Positions 37,067 through 46,874 of a DNA stretch of 64,000 nucleotides are shown here, one piece after another; positions within the stretch are counted from its first letter, which is position 1; each line of letters begins with the position of its first letter. Origin of the DNA: Clostridia bacterium (GTDB lineage: Bacteria > Bacillota > Clostridia > RUG12999); contig JAAWTG010000001.1 in NCBI GenBank assembly GCA_022801925.1, positions 107,213-171,212 on the forward strand. Direction: 5' to 3'. A program made the position numbers and the translations under genes. A model generated the notes under the pieces. The model had not been told where the DNA came from. It saw nothing but the letters and a program-made list of their open reading frames with translations, and did not search any database.

Positions 37067-37660
37067 GTGGTCGTTGGATTGACAGGATATACCGGCGCGG
37101 GGAAATCCGCCGCCGCCCAAATATTTCGTGCGCTGGGCGCATATATTATAGACGCGGACGAATTGGCGCATCGGGTGGTGGCGCCGGGACAGCCGACACT
37201 GGACGAAATTTGCCGCGTGTTTGGGCAGGAAATGCTTTTGCCGGACGGCACGCTGCACCGCCGCGCGCTGGGCAGCTTGGTATTTGCAGACGCAAAAAAG
37301 CGAAAACAGTTGGAGCAGATAACCCACCCGCAGATTTTGGCGTTGACGCGGCAGGAACTGCAAAAGGCGGGCGGCGCAGACGTGGTGCTTGACGCGCCTG
37401 TTCTGTTTGAAGTGCCGGAACTGGTGAAATTATGCGATAAAACCGTATTTGTAGACGCGGCGCAGGACGTGCGGCTCCGGCGTATCATGAAGCGCGATGG
37501 TATTTCTGCGCAGGAGGCACAGCAACGGATAGACGCGCAGGCATTCATGGAAGCATGGAAAGCACAGTGCGATTTGGTGGTGGACAACAGCGGGGAATGG
37601 GATCAATTAGAAGAAACAATTCAGAACTGGACGGAGGTGCAGCGTGGGCGTCATTATTAA
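37067..37660 (+). CDS. coaE: Dephospho-CoA kinase
   Basis: Final step of coenzyme A synthesis: ATP-dependent 3'-phosphorylation of dephospho-CoA. The P-loop is GLTGYTGAGKSAAA at the very N-terminus, followed by IDADELAHRVV, which holds substrate contacts. 197 residues. I prefer GTG 37067, nine bases after AGAGGTG; GTG 37055 overlaps that site. It follows polA by 15 bases (a common Firmicute order) and overlaps the transglycosylase gene by 17 bases. Confidence 0.93.
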   Translation: MVVGLTGYTGAGKSAAAQIFRALGAYIIDADELAHRVVAPGQPTLDEICRVFGQEMLLPDGTLHRRALGSLVFADAKKRKQLEQITHPQILALTRQELQKAGGADVVLDAPVLFEVPELVKLCDKTVFVDAAQDVRLRRIMKRDGISAQEAQQRIDAQAFMEAWKAQCDLVVDNSGEWDQLEETIQNWTEVQRGRHY

Positions 37661-38204
37661 AAAAAGAAAAATTGTTGCCGGAATTGTGATTGCTGTGATT
37701 GCGCTGGTTCTGGCATTTCAGATAAAACCGATATTGCGGCGGATTTATAAAATGCCGCACTATGATATTGTGGAGCAAATGAGCCAAAAATACAACGTAG
37801 ACCATTTTTTGATTTACGCCATGATGAAAGCGGAAAGCAGCTTCCGCACGGACGCACAGTCCCATGTCGGGGCAAAGGGACTCATGCAGGTCATGGACAA
37901 AACCGCTGAATGGGCGGCGGAAAAGATTGGCATTGAAAATTTTCAGCCGGATATGATTTATGACCCGAAGGTCAATATTGAAATCGGCTGTTGGTATATT
38001 GCAAAATTGCTGGAGGATAACGACGGCGAGTTGGTCAACGCGATTGCGGCATATAATGCGGGAGACGGCAATTTGCGGCAGTGGCAGAAGGAACTGGGTA
38101 AAGAGCAGCTCACGGTTGCGGAAATTCCGTTCGCGGATACACGGACATATGTGACAAAAGTATTGGGCTATTATGAAAACTATCAAAAAATCTATCGTCA
38201 GTAG
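37644..38204 (+). CDS. Membrane-anchored lytic transglycosylase (SLT domain)
   Basis: Cleaves peptidoglycan glycan strands outside the cell. One N-terminal membrane helix (about residues 8-27) is followed by a lysozyme-like SLT domain: IYAMMKAESSFRTDAQSHVG contains the catalytic Glu (near residue 64), then AKGLMQVMDKTAEW, and AIAAYNAGDGNLRQW. 186 residues. Start GTG 37644 with GGAGGTG upstream, inside the end of coaE, so translational coupling is likely. The position behind coaE is common in Clostridia; physiological partner unknown. Confidence 0.92.
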   Translation: MGVIIKKRKIVAGIVIAVIALVLAFQIKPILRRIYKMPHYDIVEQMSQKYNVDHFLIYAMMKAESSFRTDAQSHVGAKGLMQVMDKTAEWAAEKIGIENFQPDMIYDPKVNIEIGCWYIAKLLEDNDGELVNAIAAYNAGDGNLRQWQKELGKEQLTVAEIPFADTRTYVTKVLGYYENYQKIYRQ

Positions 38205-38219
38205 AAGGAGAGAAATGAC

Positions 38220-39587
38220 ATGTTAATGGAAAAAAAGCATATTTGGGAATTGACGGACGCGCAGGAACAAGCAGCAATCATGGACTATGCCGCAGGCTAC
38301 CGTGCGTTTTTGGACTATGGAAAGACGGAAGCGCGCTGCGTGAAAAAAGCGGTTCAGTTGGCGGAAGCACAGGGATTTCGCGCATTTCAGGAAGGGCAGA
38401 GCCTCAAAGCGGGCGACAGAATCTATTGGAACAACCGCGGAAAAAGTTTGATGCTGGCAGTGATTGGCAGTGAGGATATCACGCAGGGAATGCACATTGT
38501 GGCGGCGCACATTGATTCGCCGCGGCTGGATTTAAAACCGGTTCCGCTGTTTGAGGACGACCAGCTTGCATTTTTGAAAACGCATTACTATGGCGGTATT
38601 AAAAAATATCAGTGGACGTGTATTCCGCTGTCGCTCTATGGCACCGTTGTGACAAAAAACGGTACGGTGGAAGTGGAAATCGGCACGACGGAGGATGATT
38701 TGGCGTTGGTGGTCACGGATTTGCTGCCGCATTTGGCGGACGAACAAATGCAAAAGAAAATGCATTTGGCAATTGAAGGAGAGAAGCTGAACGTCCTCAT
38801 TGGAAACATTCCGGCGGGCGAAGGTGATAAAAAGGTGACGGAAGCGGTTATGAAACTGTTTCACGAGAAATATGGCATTGAAGAAGAGGATTTTGTCAGC
38901 AGTGATTTGGAGGTGGTTCCGCAGTTCATGTCGAATGATGTGGGATTGGATCGCAGCATGATTGGCGGCTATGGGCAGGACGACCGTGTTTGCGCCTATA
39001 CATCGCTGACGGCGTTGTTTGAAGTGAAACAGCCGAAAAAAACGGCGGTGTGTCTGCTGGCAGACCGTGAGGAAGTCGGTTCCATGGGCAATACAGGTAT
39101 GCGGTCGCATTTTTTTGAGGATAAGGCGGCGGAACTGATTGCGGCTTGCAAAGGCGACTATAACGACTTGTATCTGCGGCGGTGTTTTGGAAATTCCGCC
39201 TGCTTGTCGGCAGACGTTGCGGCGGCATACGACCCGCAGTATAACCATGTCTATGAGCGGCGCAACACGCCGTTTGTCAACCGCGGAATTGCGCTTGTGA
39301 AATATACCGGTGCACGCGGTAAATCAGGATCCAGTGAAGCAAGTGCGGAATTTACGGGTTATGTGCGGAATTTGTTCAATGCAAACGGCGTTGTTTGGCA
39401 GATTGGCGAACTGGGTAAAGTAGATGGCGGCGGCGGCGGAACCGTGGCGCAATATCTGGCGAATTTGAATATTGACGTTATTGACTGCGGCGTTGCGTTG
39501 CTTTCCATGCACGCCCCCTATGAGGTAGCGGGTAAAGGCGATATTTATATGGGATTCAAAGGGTACAAGGCATTTTTGGGCGAATAA
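38220..39587 (+). CDS. M18 family zinc aminopeptidase
   Basis: A cytosolic metallo-aminopeptidase that trims N-terminal residues (Asp/Glu or broad preference in relatives). Metal ligands are visible in order: HIVAAHIDSPRLDLKP (His and Asp near residue 98), ADREEVGSMGN (Glu pair near 280), and the C-terminal LLSMHAPYEVAGKGD (His near 435). 455 residues. ATG 38220 and ATG 38226 are both possible starts, with GGAGAGA upstream. It is transcribed with the surrounding + strand genes. Confidence 0.9.
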   Translation: MLMEKKHIWELTDAQEQAAIMDYAAGYRAFLDYGKTEARCVKKAVQLAEAQGFRAFQEGQSLKAGDRIYWNNRGKSLMLAVIGSEDITQGMHIVAAHIDSPRLDLKPVPLFEDDQLAFLKTHYYGGIKKYQWTCIPLSLYGTVVTKNGTVEVEIGTTEDDLALVVTDLLPHLADEQMQKKMHLAIEGEKLNVLIGNIPAGEGDKKVTEAVMKLFHEKYGIEEEDFVSSDLEVVPQFMSNDVGLDRSMIGGYGQDDRVCAYTSLTALFEVKQPKKTAVCLLADREEVGSMGNTGMRSHFFEDKAAELIAACKGDYNDLYLRRCFGNSACLSADVAAAYDPQYNHVYERRNTPFVNRGIALVKYTGARGKSGSSEASAEFTGYVRNLFNANGVVWQIGELGKVDGGGGGTVAQYLANLNIDVIDCGVALLSMHAPYEVAGKGDIYMGFKGYKAFLGE

Positions 39588-39624
39588 GATTGGCAATCAG
39601 GCAATAGAAGAGGGAAACAGTTTT

Positions 39625-42600
39625 ATGTATTTGAATATGGAAAGCGATGAAATCAGGCGAATGTGTGGCGACCCTGCTGTTTATACCAGAGGCAGGGACT
39701 ATATGGTTCGCGGCAAGGTGAAGAAAATCACTTATGAACCGTTGCGGCTGAGTGCGGTGGTGCAGGGGTCGCAGGATTATATGGTTCACGTGCAGCATAA
39801 TGGCAGAAAAATTCAATCTTTTACGTGCGACTGCCCCTATTATCAAAATTGGGGTATCATGTGCAAGCATGTGGTCGCCGTACTGGAAACCGCGGCGCTG
39901 GAGACAGAGACCGTGAATAATGATGAAATAGAACAAAACAAACGGCGCTTTGCCAAAAAAGAATTTTTACGCGGGGTCGCGGCGGTGAATATCAAATCCG
40001 CACAGAATTTTGTCAAAATACAGCCGGTGCTGGAAATTGACAAAACAAATTATGGATATGTGACATATTTATCGCTGAAAATTGGCATGGATCGCATGTA
40101 TGTCATCAAGGATATGGGAGATTTTTTTGCCCACATGAAGGAAGGAAAATCTATCGCTTTTGGAAAACAATTTGTTTTCCGCCCTGCCACGTTTGCATTT
40201 GCGCCTGATACCGCAGGACTGATGGAATATTTGCAGCTTTTGTATACAGTGCGCAGCAAACAATCCATGGGACGGAAAATGCTCATAGATGAGGCGCATA
40301 AAAAGAAAATTTTTCAGGAACTGGCAAAAGCGAAAGAAGTGGAAATCTATCTGAATCAGCGACTAAAGCTGCACAGCAGAATCCGGAAAGCGGATTTGCC
40401 GCTGGGTGTTCAAATATTAAAACAAGACGGGCATTTTGTTTTGGGATATGAAGAACTCAGTGAAGCGGTTCTGTTGGCGGGTGACGGCAGCGCCGTACTC
40501 TATGACGATGATGTTTATGTGCTTAGCACGCCACAGGCGATGATGGTTTCTTTGCTTTATCAGGCGTCTCTTGCCGACGGACGGTATCGCATTGATTTTA
40601 ACGATGCAGAACGGGAACTTTTGGTGGCGCAGGTTGTGCCGAGACTGAAAACAGGTTTTCAATTGGAGATTGACGACACAATTAAACAAGACCTCATCAT
40701 GGAAGAATTGGTGATTAAACTGTATTTAGACGCAGACCGTGCCGGTAGAATTGTGGGACGGGCGCTGTTTTGCTACGGCACAATTCAGTTTAATCATTTT
40801 GCGGGAGAACTGCCGGATACGGAAAAGGTTTTGATACGAGACCGCCGCAGTGAAAACGCATTTATGAAACTGCTTGCCGGTCAGGGATTCTTTGTGGAAA
40901 AAGGGAAAATTGTGCTGGAGAAGGAAGCGCAGCTCTATGCGTTTTTGCGCGAGGGCGTGGAAGACGTGCAGAAAAAAGCGCAGGTGTTTTACAGCGACGG
41001 TTTTACCAAATTGAAGATTCACGCGCCGTCCAAAACGAGCGGCGCGGTGCGTATCAACAATGATGGATTGTTGGAATTTTCCTTTTCTTTTGATGATTTT
41101 TCGCAGGAAGAATTGGCGCAGATTTTTCGGGATATTCAAAGCAAGAAAAAGTATCACCGATTGAAAAACGGAACATTTGTGGATTTGACGGCGACGGGAC
41201 TGCGCAACGCCTATGACATGCTGCAAAAATTGGATATACAGGCGGCGGACACGAAAAAGCCGGTTGTTGTTCCGGCATACCGCGCGTTTTACTTGGAAAA
41301 AATGATGGAAGTAGGGCACCGGATTCAAACGGACGAGGGGTTCCGCGCGCTCATAGAACGTGTCATTCAGCCGGAAAATCAGGATTTGCAGCCGCCGAAG
41401 CAGGTGCGGGGCGTGATGCGGGACTATCAGGTGGCAGGGTTTAAATGGTTTGAAATGCTGGCGGCTTGCGGGTTCGGCGGCATTATGGCGGACGATATGG
41501 GGCTGGGGAAAACGCTGCAAACGATTGCTTTTTTGGCGGCGGAATATGAAAAACACGGCACTCCTTCGCTGGTGGTGGCGCCAACGTCGCTGATTTTCAA
41601 CTGGCAGGCGGAATTTGAAAAATTCATGCCGGATATCAAGGTAAAAGTCGTGCATGGGCAGCCGGAAGAACGGCGGCAGATATTGCAGGATATCAGCGAT
41701 TATCAGGTCATTATCACGTCCTATGGCATGATTCGGCGGGATTTGCATTACTATCAGGAACATAACTTTGATTATTGTATCATAGACGAGGCGCAGCACA
41801 TCAAAAATCCCAATACGTCGGGCGCTAAGGCAGTGAAAAGCATACGCGCCAATGGGTATTTTGCCCTGACAGGCACGCCCATTGAAAACAACCTGACGGA
41901 ACTTTGGTCTATTTTTGATTTTGTGATGCCCGGATACTTATTGGGACGGACAAAATTTCGGCGGCTGTATGAAATACCGATTGTGCGCCATCAAGACCGT
42001 GCGGCGCTGGAAAGTCTGCAAAAACAGATTAAACCGTTTATCATGCGGCGGCTGAAAAAGAACGTGCTGAAAGAACTGCCGGAAAAAATCGAAAGCTATA
42101 TGGTCTGCGATTTGAATGAAGAACAGAAACGGCTGTATTTAGCATATGCGGCGCAGGCGAAAGCGGATATTGTGCGGCTTGAAGAAGAAAAAGGATTCCA
42201 GAAAAGCCGCATTGAAATTTTGTCGATTATCACCAGACTGCGGCAGCTTTGTTGCCATCCTGCAATGTTCATAGAGGACTATCAGGAGGGAAGCGGAAAA
42301 CTGGACGCGCTGGTGGAATTGGTGGAAAATGCGCTGCAATCGGGACGGCGGATTTTAATTTTTTCGCAGTTCACCTCCATGCTGAACATCATTTCCGAAA
42401 CGCTGGAACGGATGGAAGTGGAGCATTTCTATCTGGACGGCAGCGTGAGCAGTGTGAAACGTCTGGACATGACATATGCGTTTAACCACGGAATGCGGGA
42501 CGTGTTTTTGATTTCGCTCAAAGCGGGCGGAACAGGACTGAATCTGGCAACGGCGGACATGGTGATTCATGTGGACCCGTGGTGGAATCCGGCGGTGGAG

Positions 42601-42804
42601 AATCAGGCGACAGACCGCGCGCACCGCATCGGGCAAAACAAAATTGTGCAGGTGGTAAAACTGGTGACACGCGGCACCATTGAAGAAAAAATCTGCCGTT
42701 TGCAGGAGAAAAAACAAGAGATGATAAATTCCGTTGTGGAGGACGGCGAAGTGATGCTTTCGTCCATGACATTAGATGAAATACAGGCGTTATTTGAGCC
42801 GTGA
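39625..42804 (+). CDS. SWIM zinc-finger SNF2-family DEAD/DEAH helicase, 1059 aa
   Basis: A double-strand DNA translocase of the SNF2 superfamily. The N-terminus has a SWIM zinc finger CxCx9CxH (C68, C70, C80, H82), then a long DUF-type region typical of bacterial SNF2 proteins (about 130-600), and the ATPase: Walker A DDMGLGKTLQT near residue 625, DEAQ box in CIIDEAQHIKNP, motif III LTGTPIENNLTELWSIFDF, and motif VI TDRAHRIGQ near 1010. All ATPase motifs look intact. Proteins of this type are common as single housekeeping genes in Clostridia and are also recruited to defence islands; the neighbours here are housekeeping genes, so nothing points to defence. Cellular role unknown. Confidence 0.92.
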   Translation: MYLNMESDEIRRMCGDPAVYTRGRDYMVRGKVKKITYEPLRLSAVVQGSQDYMVHVQHNGRKIQSFTCDCPYYQNWGIMCKHVVAVLETAALETETVNNDEIEQNKRRFAKKEFLRGVAAVNIKSAQNFVKIQPVLEIDKTNYGYVTYLSLKIGMDRMYVIKDMGDFFAHMKEGKSIAFGKQFVFRPATFAFAPDTAGLMEYLQLLYTVRSKQSMGRKMLIDEAHKKKIFQELAKAKEVEIYLNQRLKLHSRIRKADLPLGVQILKQDGHFVLGYEELSEAVLLAGDGSAVLYDDDVYVLSTPQAMMVSLLYQASLADGRYRIDFNDAERELLVAQVVPRLKTGFQLEIDDTIKQDLIMEELVIKLYLDADRAGRIVGRALFCYGTIQFNHFAGELPDTEKVLIRDRRSENAFMKLLAGQGFFVEKGKIVLEKEAQLYAFLREGVEDVQKKAQVFYSDGFTKLKIHAPSKTSGAVRINNDGLLEFSFSFDDFSQEELAQIFRDIQSKKKYHRLKNGTFVDLTATGLRNAYDMLQKLDIQAADTKKPVVVPAYRAFYLEKMMEVGHRIQTDEGFRALIERVIQPENQDLQPPKQVRGVMRDYQVAGFKWFEMLAACGFGGIMADDMGLGKTLQTIAFLAAEYEKHGTPSLVVAPTSLIFNWQAEFEKFMPDIKVKVVHGQPEERRQILQDISDYQVIITSYGMIRRDLHYYQEHNFDYCIIDEAQHIKNPNTSGAKAVKSIRANGYFALTGTPIENNLTELWSIFDFVMPGYLLGRTKFRRLYEIPIVRHQDRAALESLQKQIKPFIMRRLKKNVLKELPEKIESYMVCDLNEEQKRLYLAYAAQAKADIVRLEEEKGFQKSRIEILSIITRLRQLCCHPAMFIEDYQEGSGKLDALVELVENALQSGRRILIFSQFTSMLNIISETLERMEVEHFYLDGSVSSVKRLDMTYAFNHGMRDVFLISLKAGGTGLNLATADMVIHVDPWWNPAVENQATDRAHRIGQNKIVQVVKLVTRGTIEEKICRLQEKKQEMINSVVEDGEVMLSSMTLDEIQALFEP

Positions 42805-42828
42805 TAAATTTGCTTTAGGAGGAACACC

Positions 42829-43896
42829 ATGTTTGATAAGCTGGATTTTATAGAGGAAAAATATCAAGACCTGAACGAAAAAGTCAGTCAGCCGGAGGTG
42901 ATTGCCGATACAGGGACGTGGACAAAATATTGTAAAGAAGTGGCATCGATCACACCGATTGTAGAAAAATATCGGGAATATAAAAAAGCGAAAAACGATT
43001 TGGAGGAAGCACGGCAATTACTGGAAGAAAAGCCGGACAAGGAATTGAAGGAAATGGCGGAACTGGAAATGGAGGACGCCAAAGGACGCATCGAATCCAT
43101 TTCTGAAGAACTGAAAATTTTGCTGTTGCCGCAAGACCCCAATGATGACAAAAACGTTATCATTGAAATCCGTGGCGGTGCGGGCGGCGATGAAGCGGCG
43201 CTGTTTGCAGGAAGTCTGTTCCGCATGTATAGCATGTATGCGGAAGCGAATCGTTGGAAAACGGAACTGATTGACCAAAACCCGACGGAACTCGGCGGAT
43301 TTAAAGAAGTTGTGTTTCAGGTGTCGGGGAACATGGTCTACAGCAAACTGAAATTTGAAAGTGGCGTACATCGTGTGCAGCGCGTACCGGAAACGGAAGC
43401 GGGCGGACGGATTCATACGTCCACGGTAACGGTGGCAGTGCTGCCGGAGGCGGAGGAAGTGGATTTGGAAATCAATCCCACAGACTTGCGTATTGACGTT
43501 TATCGGGCGAGCGGCGCGGGCGGACAGCATGTCAATAAAACAGAATCGGCAGTGCGCATCACACATCTGCCAACGGGAATTGTGGTGGCGTGCCAGTCGG
43601 AACGTTCACAGTTGCAAAACAAAGAATCCGCCATGAAAATTTTGCGGTCGCGTATCTATGAAGCGATGCAGGCAAAACAGGCGCAGGAACTTGCGGACGA
43701 ACGGAAAAGTCAGGTGGGAACGGGCGACCGCAGTGAGCGAATCCGTACTTATAATTTCCCACAGGGACGCGTAACAGACCATCGGATTGGGCTGACGCTG
43801 CACAAACTGGAAGCGGTGCTCAATGGACAGCTTGATGAAATTATTGAAGCGTTGATTACAGCCGACCAAAGTGAAAAATTGAAACAACAGGACTGA
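42829..43896 (+). CDS. prfA: Peptide chain release factor 1
   Basis: Recognises UAA and UAG stop codons and triggers peptide release. 355 residues. The GGQ loop is [18 protein letters not shown] (near residues 228-245), and the RF1-type tail [20 protein letters not shown] is intact. AGGAGG stands at good spacing before ATG 42829. Its ability to read UAG matters for the amber-interrupted gene at 47015. The Firmicute neighbour prmC (RF methyltransferase) is absent; a Nudix gene takes its place before tsaC. Confidence 0.97.
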   Translation: MFDKLDFIEEKYQDLNEKVSQPEVIADTGTWTKYCKEVASITPIVEKYREYKKAKNDLEEARQLLEEKPDKELKEMAELEMEDAKGRIESISEELKILLLPQDPNDDKNVIIEIRGGAGGDEAALFAGSLFRMYSMYAEANRWKTELIDQNPTELGGFKEVVFQVSGNMVYSKLKFESGVHRVQRVPETEAGGRIHTSTVTVAVLPEAEEVDLEINPTDLRIDVYRASGAGGQHVNKTESAVRITHLPTGIVVACQSERSQLQNKESAMKILRSRIYEAMQAKQAQELADERKSQVGTGDRSERIRTYNFPQGRVTDHRIGLTLHKLEAVLNGQLDEIIEALITADQSEKLKQQD

Positions 43897-43946
43897 CGAC
43901 TGCCGATTACTGAAACAGTCGTTAAAATCAAAGGGGGAAACCGATA

Positions 43947-44363
43947 ATGCAATATGAGATATCATGCGGTGCTGTTGTATTTACACGAAAAGAGAAAGAA
44001 GTTTACTATGTCATTGTAGAAGAGCAGGAAGGATATTACGGTTTTCCTAAAGGACACATGGAAGGAACAGAAACAGAAGAAGAAACGGCGCTTCGGGAGA
44101 TTTATGAAGAAGTCGGCATTAGAGCGCATTTGCTGCAAGGCTTCAAAACTATTGATGAACATGCGATTCCTAATAAAAAAGATGTTATAAAAAAGATTAT
44201 CTATTTTGCGGCGGAGTATGACAATCAGGAAATTATCTATCAAAAAGAAGAATTACGGTCAGCAAGATTGCTGTGTTATGAGGAAGCAATGAGCGCATTT
44301 CAGTTTGAAAGTTCAAAGAGAATTCTGCGCGAAGCAAAAGAATTTATTGATTCAATTTCATAG
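43947..44363 (+). CDS. Nudix hydrolase, Ap4A-hydrolase-like
   Basis: The 23-residue Nudix box is complete, from GHMEGTETEEETALREIYEE to VGI (near residues 36-58), with the REIYEE metal-binding core. At 138 residues it resembles bis(5'-nucleosyl)-tetraphosphatases, which hydrolyse diadenosine tetraphosphate and similar alarmones. Nudix substrates cannot be assigned reliably from sequence. RBS AAAGGGGG precedes ATG 43947. It lies between prfA and tsaC in the same direction. Confidence 0.88.
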   Translation: MQYEISCGAVVFTRKEKEVYYVIVEEQEGYYGFPKGHMEGTETEEETALREIYEEVGIRAHLLQGFKTIDEHAIPNKKDVIKKIIYFAAEYDNQEIIYQKEELRSARLLCYEEAMSAFQFESSKRILREAKEFIDSIS

Positions 44364-44445
44364 TATCATAGGGAAACAGCAGGGTGAAGGAATCAAAGTA
44401 AGATAAAGTAATGATGTGTAATGGTAAAAAGAGGTGAAACGGCAA

Positions 44446-45483
44446 ATGACAAAACGGATTGCGGCGGCGGATACAAAAGGGCTGGCGGAAGCGGCGGAAA
44501 AACTTCGGCAGGGGGAACTGGTTGCGTTTCCAACGGAAACCGTCTATGGGCTTGGTGCAAATGCGCTGCTTGCAAACGCGGTTGCGGGCATTTACGAAGC
44601 GAAAGGTCGTCCGTCGGACAACCCTTTGATTGTTCATGTTGCGCAGGTGGGACAAGCCGAAGCATTCGCGGAAGTGACGGCGCAGGCACGGCAGTTGTTT
44701 GATTGTTTCACGCCGGGACCGCTGACGGTCATTTTGCCGAAAAAAGAAGGGATTCCGGACATTGTAACAGCGGGGCTGGACAGCATTGCCGTGCGCATTC
44801 CGGAGCATGAAACGGCAAGAGAACTGATTCAGCTTGCGGGTGTGCCGATAGCCGCGCCCAGCGCAAACCGTTCCGGCAGCCCCAGTCCGACGGACGCGGA
44901 CAGCGTCTTGCAGGACATGGACGGACGGATTTGGGGCGTTGTGGACGGCGGCAGGTGTCAGGTGGGAATAGAATCCACCATTGTGGATATCACAGGCGAG
45001 AACCCTGTGATTCTGCGCCCGGGCGGTATCACGTTGGAGCAGATTCAGGAAATTTTACCGGAGTGCACATTGGATACAGGGCTTTTGAAGAAACCGGAGG
45101 AGTCGTTTCAGCCCAAAGCGCCCGGCATGAAATATAAGCACTATGCGCCGCAGGCGCAGGTGATTGCGTTTGAAGGAACTGCGGCGGCAGTGCGGCAGGA
45201 AATACAGCGCTATATTGTTACGCATTCAGAGAAAAAAATCGGCGTGTTTGCGAAAAACAGCAGTTCCTATGAAAATACACTGACGCTGCATTGGGGAGAA
45301 ACTGCACAGGACATGGCGAAATGTTTGTTCCATGCACTGCGGCAGTTTGACAAGCTGGGCGCAGAAGTGATATTGTGTGAACCACCGGAGACGGGCGGCA
45401 TGGGTACAAGCGTCCGCAACCGGTTATATAAAGCGGCGGGATTTCACATCATTCATACGGAGGAAAGGGAGAAACAGAAATGA
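44446..45483 (+). CDS. tsaC: Threonylcarbamoyl-AMP synthase, Sua5 type
   Basis: Uses threonine, bicarbonate and ATP to make threonylcarbamoyl-AMP for the t6A37 modification of ANN-decoding tRNAs. The YrdC domain (about 1-200) starts with GELVAFPTETVYGLGANAL and contains APSANRSGSPSPTDAD; the 345-residue length shows the additional C-terminal Sua5 domain (from about 215, after KAPGMKYKHYAPQA). I prefer ATG 44446, with GAGGTG nine bases upstream, to GTG 44434. It overlaps ywlE by four bases (ATGA), and the order prfA...tsaC-ywlE is conserved in Firmicutes. Confidence 0.93.
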   Translation: MTKRIAAADTKGLAEAAEKLRQGELVAFPTETVYGLGANALLANAVAGIYEAKGRPSDNPLIVHVAQVGQAEAFAEVTAQARQLFDCFTPGPLTVILPKKEGIPDIVTAGLDSIAVRIPEHETARELIQLAGVPIAAPSANRSGSPSPTDADSVLQDMDGRIWGVVDGGRCQVGIESTIVDITGENPVILRPGGITLEQIQEILPECTLDTGLLKKPEESFQPKAPGMKYKHYAPQAQVIAFEGTAAAVRQEIQRYIVTHSEKKIGVFAKNSSSYENTLTLHWGETAQDMAKCLFHALRQFDKLGAEVILCEPPETGGMGTSVRNRLYKAAGFHIIHTEEREKQK

Positions 45484-45935
45484 ACAAAGTAAAAGTGTTG
45501 TTTGTCTGCACCGGCAATACTTGCCGTAGCCCCATGGCGGAGGGGCTGCTGCGGGAGAACTGCGATATTTGCGAGGTTCTGTCCGCGGGGATTCATGCGC
45601 TGGACGGCAGTCCGGCAAGCGAAAACGCGGTGCGGGTCATGCAGAGCCGCGGCATTGATATCAGCGGACACCGTGCGGCAACGGTGACAGCTTCTGTAAT
45701 GCAGGAGGCGGACGTTGTATTGACAATGACAAGCGCGCACAAACAGGCATTGCAGCAACTGTTTCCCGAAGCGATGGAAAAAATAGATACATTAGGGGAA
45801 TTTGTCGGTTTAGATGCGGAAATTCCCGACCCATATATGGGAGACAGCAGGGTGTATAGCGCGTGCGCTGATGTGTTGGCACGGCTGATTCAACTGGCAA
45901 TTCCCAAATTGTCCGAAATGGTGCAGCGGACATGA
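45480..45935 (+). CDS. ywlE: Low-molecular-weight phosphatase, probable protein-arginine phosphatase YwlE
   Basis: The P-loop reads CTGNTCRS (residues 10-17). In this fold the residue before the second Cys is normally Ile in tyrosine phosphatases; Thr there (T14) is the feature known to fit phospho-arginine in Bacillus YwlE. The general acid loop is IPDPYMGD (near 120). 151 residues. Family knowledge: YwlE reverses McsB arginine phosphorylation, which tags proteins for ClpCP. mcsB is not in this window. The gene overlaps both neighbours by ATGA, so it is translationally coupled to tsaC and rimI. Confidence 0.88.
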   Translation: MNKVKVLFVCTGNTCRSPMAEGLLRENCDICEVLSAGIHALDGSPASENAVRVMQSRGIDISGHRAATVTASVMQEADVVLTMTSAHKQALQQLFPEAMEKIDTLGEFVGLDAEIPDPYMGDSRVYSACADVLARLIQLAIPKLSEMVQRT

Positions 45936-46408
45936 GCGGCGTCAATCTTATGCCGCTGTCCGAGGTTTGGCTGCCGCAGGTCATGGCGATTGAAGCGGAG
46001 GCATTTGGCGCGGACGCATGGTCGCCGGAAACCTTTCGTCAGGGGCTGAAACAACAGGTAGGGCATTATATAGCGGCAGTGCAGGGAGACAAACTGCTGG
46101 GATATATGGGCTTTTCGCATATTTTTGAGGACATTGAACTGTTGACGGTTGCGGTTGCAAAAACGGCGCGCAGAAGCGGCGTAGGCAGACAAATGATGGC
46201 ATATCTGACGGACTATGCAAAGCGGCATAAAGCAGAGCGTATTTTGCTGGAGGTGCGCGCGTCCAACCATGCGGCAATGGGGCTTTATGAATCGTTTGGA
46301 TTTGAAAAAATAGGCGTTCGGAAAGGGTACTATCACAAGCCCAAAGAGGACGCATTACTTTATGAATGGACGGGAGAGAACCGGAATGCAGGTCGTTCAC
46401 CCATTTGA
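45932..46408 (+). CDS. rimI: Ribosomal protein S18 alanine N-acetyltransferase-like GNAT enzyme
   Basis: A GNAT acetyltransferase of 158 residues. The acetyl-CoA loop is RRSGVGRQMM (near 74-83), preceded by LLTVAVAKTARR and followed by LEVRASNHAAMGLYESFGFE, the usual RimI pattern. In Firmicutes rimI travels with the t6A genes, as here. Start ATG overlaps the ywlE stop (ATGA). The true substrate in Clostridia is not established. Confidence 0.9.
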   Translation: MSGVNLMPLSEVWLPQVMAIEAEAFGADAWSPETFRQGLKQQVGHYIAAVQGDKLLGYMGFSHIFEDIELLTVAVAKTARRSGVGRQMMAYLTDYAKRHKAERILLEVRASNHAAMGLYESFGFEKIGVRKGYYHKPKEDALLYEWTGENRNAGRSPI

Positions 46409-46874
46409 ACCGATTGCGGACAAAAACAGCCGTATTCTGATTTTGGGAAGTTTTCCGTCGGTGAAATCGCGGGAGACGCAGTTTTATTATGGACACAAAC
46501 AAAACCGTTTTTGGAAGGTGATGGCGCAGATTTTGCAGTGCATAGTGCCGCAAACGGTGGAAGAAAAAAGGACTATGCTGCTGACGCATGGCGTTGCGGT
46601 GTGGGATATTTTGAAAAGCTGCGACATTAACGGTTCTTCCGACGCCAGTATACGGAATCCTGTTCCCAATGACATTGCAGGATTGGTTGATAACACCAAT
46701 ATAGCCGCCGTCTTTTTTAACGGAAAAACGGCTTATGGCGTATATCAAAAATACAGTCCGCTGCTGACAGTGCCGGTGCAGGTATTACCCTCCACCAGTC
46801 CGGCGAACGCTGCCTATTCCTTGAAGCGGCTTTGTGACAGTTGGGGAAAAGAAATTGCTCCATTTGTGAAATAG
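46386..46874 (+). CDS. DNA-deoxyinosine glycosylase (uracil-DNA glycosylase superfamily)
   Basis: Removes hypoxanthine (deaminated adenine) from DNA in base excision repair. Residues about 18-40 (RILILGSFPSVKSRE then FYYGHKQNRFWKVM) give the family 6 UDG pattern, and VLPSTSPANAAYSL near residue 138 carries the second motif. 162 residues. It overlaps rimI by 23 bases; the start ATG 46386 is preceded by GGGAGAG. The in-frame ORF extends to 46362 but without a good site. It is the last gene of the long + strand run. Confidence 0.87.
   Translation: MQVVHPFEPIADKNSRILILGSFPSVKSRETQFYYGHKQNRFWKVMAQILQCIVPQTVEEKRTMLLTHGVAVWDILKSCDINGSSDASIRNPVPNDIAGLVDNTNIAAVFFNGKTAYGVYQKYSPLLTVPVQVLPSTSPANAAYSLKRLCDSWGKEIAPFVK

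Noticed and set aside
36808..37587. 259-codon open frame on the - strand
   Set aside because: Covers the end of polA and the start of coaE in antisense; both sense genes have intact motifs. Ser/Cys-rich composition is typical of a shadow.
40726..41799. 357-codon open frame on the - strand
   Set aside because: Antisense to the conserved SNF2 helicase, with a His/Arg/Phe-rich shadow composition and no ribosome site.
39625..42804. SNF2 helicase as part of an anti-phage defence island
   Set aside because: The gene is flanked by aminopeptidase and prfA housekeeping genes with no nuclease, methylase or other defence partner.
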